The position numbers and the translations under genes are program-made. DNA of 56,641 bases from Segatella oulorum JCM 14966 (GTDB taxonomy: Bacteria; Bacteroidota; Bacteroidia; Bacteroidales; Bacteroidaceae). Position 1 is the stretch's first letter, and each line of letters begins with the position of its first letter. The stretch covers positions 1 through 56,641 of the forward strand of contig NZ_BAJQ01000012.1 of the NCBI RefSeq assembly GCF_000613785.1. The letters run 5' to 3'. The notes beneath the pieces are model-generated. The model was not told where the DNA came from, searched no databases, and saw only the letters and a list, made by a program, of their open reading frames with translations. Below are positions 55,860 to 56,641 of the stretch, in pieces.

Positions 55860-56133
55860 TTTCCCTGTCTTTTTTGTTAATAAAACGATTGAACAGATAG
55901 CCTGCGCCAAAACTCCCAATCATGCCCAACACGGCGATGATGACGGCCTGCCAACCGAAATAGCCGATACCGCGTAACAAACTGTGATTGGAACCAATGG
56001 AAATGCCAAATACAAAGAGCAACACTAAAACCGTGTAATGCTCGGTCTTCTCAACGACCTTGATGTGGCGCACATTGCGAAACACATAGCCAAAGACGAC
56101 CCCTATAAATAAAACGATAAGTATTCTAAACAT
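55849..56133 (-). CDS. lysO: LysO family transporter, N-terminal half protein
   Basis: 94 aa from MFRILIVLFIGVVFGYVFRN; the frame extends 8 codons further upstream. Three transmembrane helices match the N-terminal half of LysO: FRILIVLFIGVVFGYVF, TVLVLLFVFGISIGSN and GWQAVIIAVLGMIGSFGAGYLF. A charged tail (NRFINKKDRENEK) follows. In single-chain LysO the two halves are fused; here the split is clean, at a domain boundary, with both starts intact, so it does not look like a frameshift. Confidence 0.85.
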   Translation of the reverse strand: MFRILIVLFIGVVFGYVFRNVRHIKVVEKTEHYTVLVLLFVFGISIGSNHSLLRGIGYFGWQAVIIAVLGMIGSFGAGYLFNRFINKKDRENEK

Positions 56134-56154
56134 TTTCTGTGATGGAAACTCCCG

Positions 56155-56162
56155 CAAAGGTA
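56155..56162 (-). promoter_or_regulatory. -7 element TACCTTTG for the LysO operon
   Basis: Minus-strand TAnnTTTG match 21 nt before the ATG at 56133. Confidence 0.65.
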
Positions 56163-56223
56163 TAAAAATGCAAGAAACTTACAAAACTTGCATCCAACTT
56201 TTTCACAGCCTTCGCCATTCCTA

Positions 56224-56237
56224 TTGATTTATGTCAA
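56224..56237. promoter_or_regulatory. CRP/FNR-type near-palindrome TTGATTTATGTCAA
   Basis: One mismatch from TTGATnnnnATCAA. Its centre is about 75 bp upstream of the last base of the LysO -7 box, the same offset as the site upstream of the candidate small RNA. Between it and the final array, 56238-56460 contains only a 64-codon frame of doubtful status. Confidence 0.4.
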
Positions 56238-56475
56238 AGAGGCAAGCCCCATTTCAGCGCTTTACAGTTATGTGGGCCAACTGCGCTCAGCCCCAAACGG
56301 GTGTAATGGAATGGGCGTGGAAACGATTTAACGCACAACCGATGAAAGAAAAACTAAAAAGAAATGAGATTTTCGCATTGCGTTTTAACAGCATTCGAAC
56401 GACAGAAGACTTCTTCATTGATTAAACCAACCAAAAACGAAAAACAGCTTTATGCTTGGAAAAGGCCATCATAGC

Positions 56476-56641
56476 GGCGGAGTTCCCGCCAGTCTCAATC
56501 TAATTGGGGAATGCGCTGTCGGGAACTCCCGACGATGTCAACCTGATTGGGGAAGTGCTGTCGGGAACTCCCGACGATGAAAACCTAATTGGGGAAGTGC
56601 TGTCGGGAACTCCCGACGATGTCAACCTGATTGGGGAATGC
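56476..56641. repeat. Tandem array 7, exact 42-bp period, 4 units, cut by window end
   Basis: Hairpin cores start at 56476, 56518, 56560 and 56602. Three copies carry GTCGGGAACTCCCGAC; the first carries GGCGGAGTTCCCGCC, where a T-A pair is replaced by G-C and the loop is changed. The linker ACCTGATTGGGGAAGT is shared. The array continues past the window. Confidence 0.9.

Noticed and set aside
56231..56425. 64-codon plus-strand frame between LysO and array 7
   Set aside because: It has an ATG but no promoter match, no recognised similarity and an atypical Trp/Arg/Phe-rich composition. It is probably chance.

Overview
The window looks like a chromosomal segment of a Bacteroidales bacterium, most likely Prevotella or a close relative. 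Three things support this. The gene set is typical of the order: PPi-dependent phosphofructokinase, fused aspartokinase-homoserine dehydrogenase, M49 dipeptidyl peptidase III, golvesin-like surface protein, DUF4491, DUF1573, and LysO encoded as two half-genes. At least 20 intergenic gaps carry the Bacteroidetes -7 promoter element TAnnTTTG. Shine-Dalgarno sequences are largely absent. No rRNA or tRNA gene, CRISPR array or prophage was recognised; the only mobile DNA is a decayed IS256-type transposase remnant.

Layout. 1-4074 (minus strand): ftsY-rimO-HU-HU/LysM, ending against a tandem array. 4365-11505 (plus): mazG, a lipoprotein, rnz, an L,D-transpeptidase, truA, a double tandem array, an EamA transporter and dapA. 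11540-14104 (minus): GH25 lysozyme and PPi-phosphofructokinase. 14293-21263 (plus): a small conserved protein, an acyltransferase, a large golvesin/amidase/fibronectin surface protein, a YgiQ radical SAM protein and an ECF sigma factor. 21305-22105 (minus): rpe with an upstream 41-codon gene. 22273-26076 (plus): trpF, DUF1573, EFR1 ferredoxin and M6 protease. 26537-32543 (minus): thrS, thyX, a TPR protein and PBP1A. 32650-35378 (plus): pyrB-pyrI-glyA. 35770-37356 (minus): an FAD oxidoreductase. 37491-49617 (plus): thrA, two tandem arrays, two sensorless AraC-type regulators, DPP III, an AlkD-like HEAT protein, purA, hisS, tcdA and an ATP-grasp-like protein. 49586-50367 (minus): rlmH and DUF4491. 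50481-53194 (plus): phosphoglucomutase, MaoC dehydratase and the IS256 remnant. 53340-56133: a candidate small RNA, an FMN-binding membrane ferredoxin, DUF488 and the two LysO halves. A further tandem array runs off the end.

The most striking non-genic signal is a set of eight unrelated tandem-repeat arrays, all in 3'-flanking gaps and all with a period of 40-42 bp, mostly 41 or 42, close to four helical turns. Most units contain a short inverted repeat. One array invariantly keeps its hairpin while the linker varies, and another shows a compensatory base-pair change. Other notable items are two candidate small RNAs with their own promoters and terminators, two CRP/FNR-like palindromes about 80 bp upstream of predicted start sites, three promoters that would yield leaderless mRNAs, and an HU-domain protein fused to a membrane anchor and LysM.

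Quality caution: eight genes, including the normally essential thrS and hisS, are split by nine small indels. Every one can be repaired by adding back one base (two bases at one thrS site), and each repaired length looks normal for its family where a usual length is known. This deletion-only pattern looks like sequencing error rather than biology, so these are annotated as single genes with a stated break.
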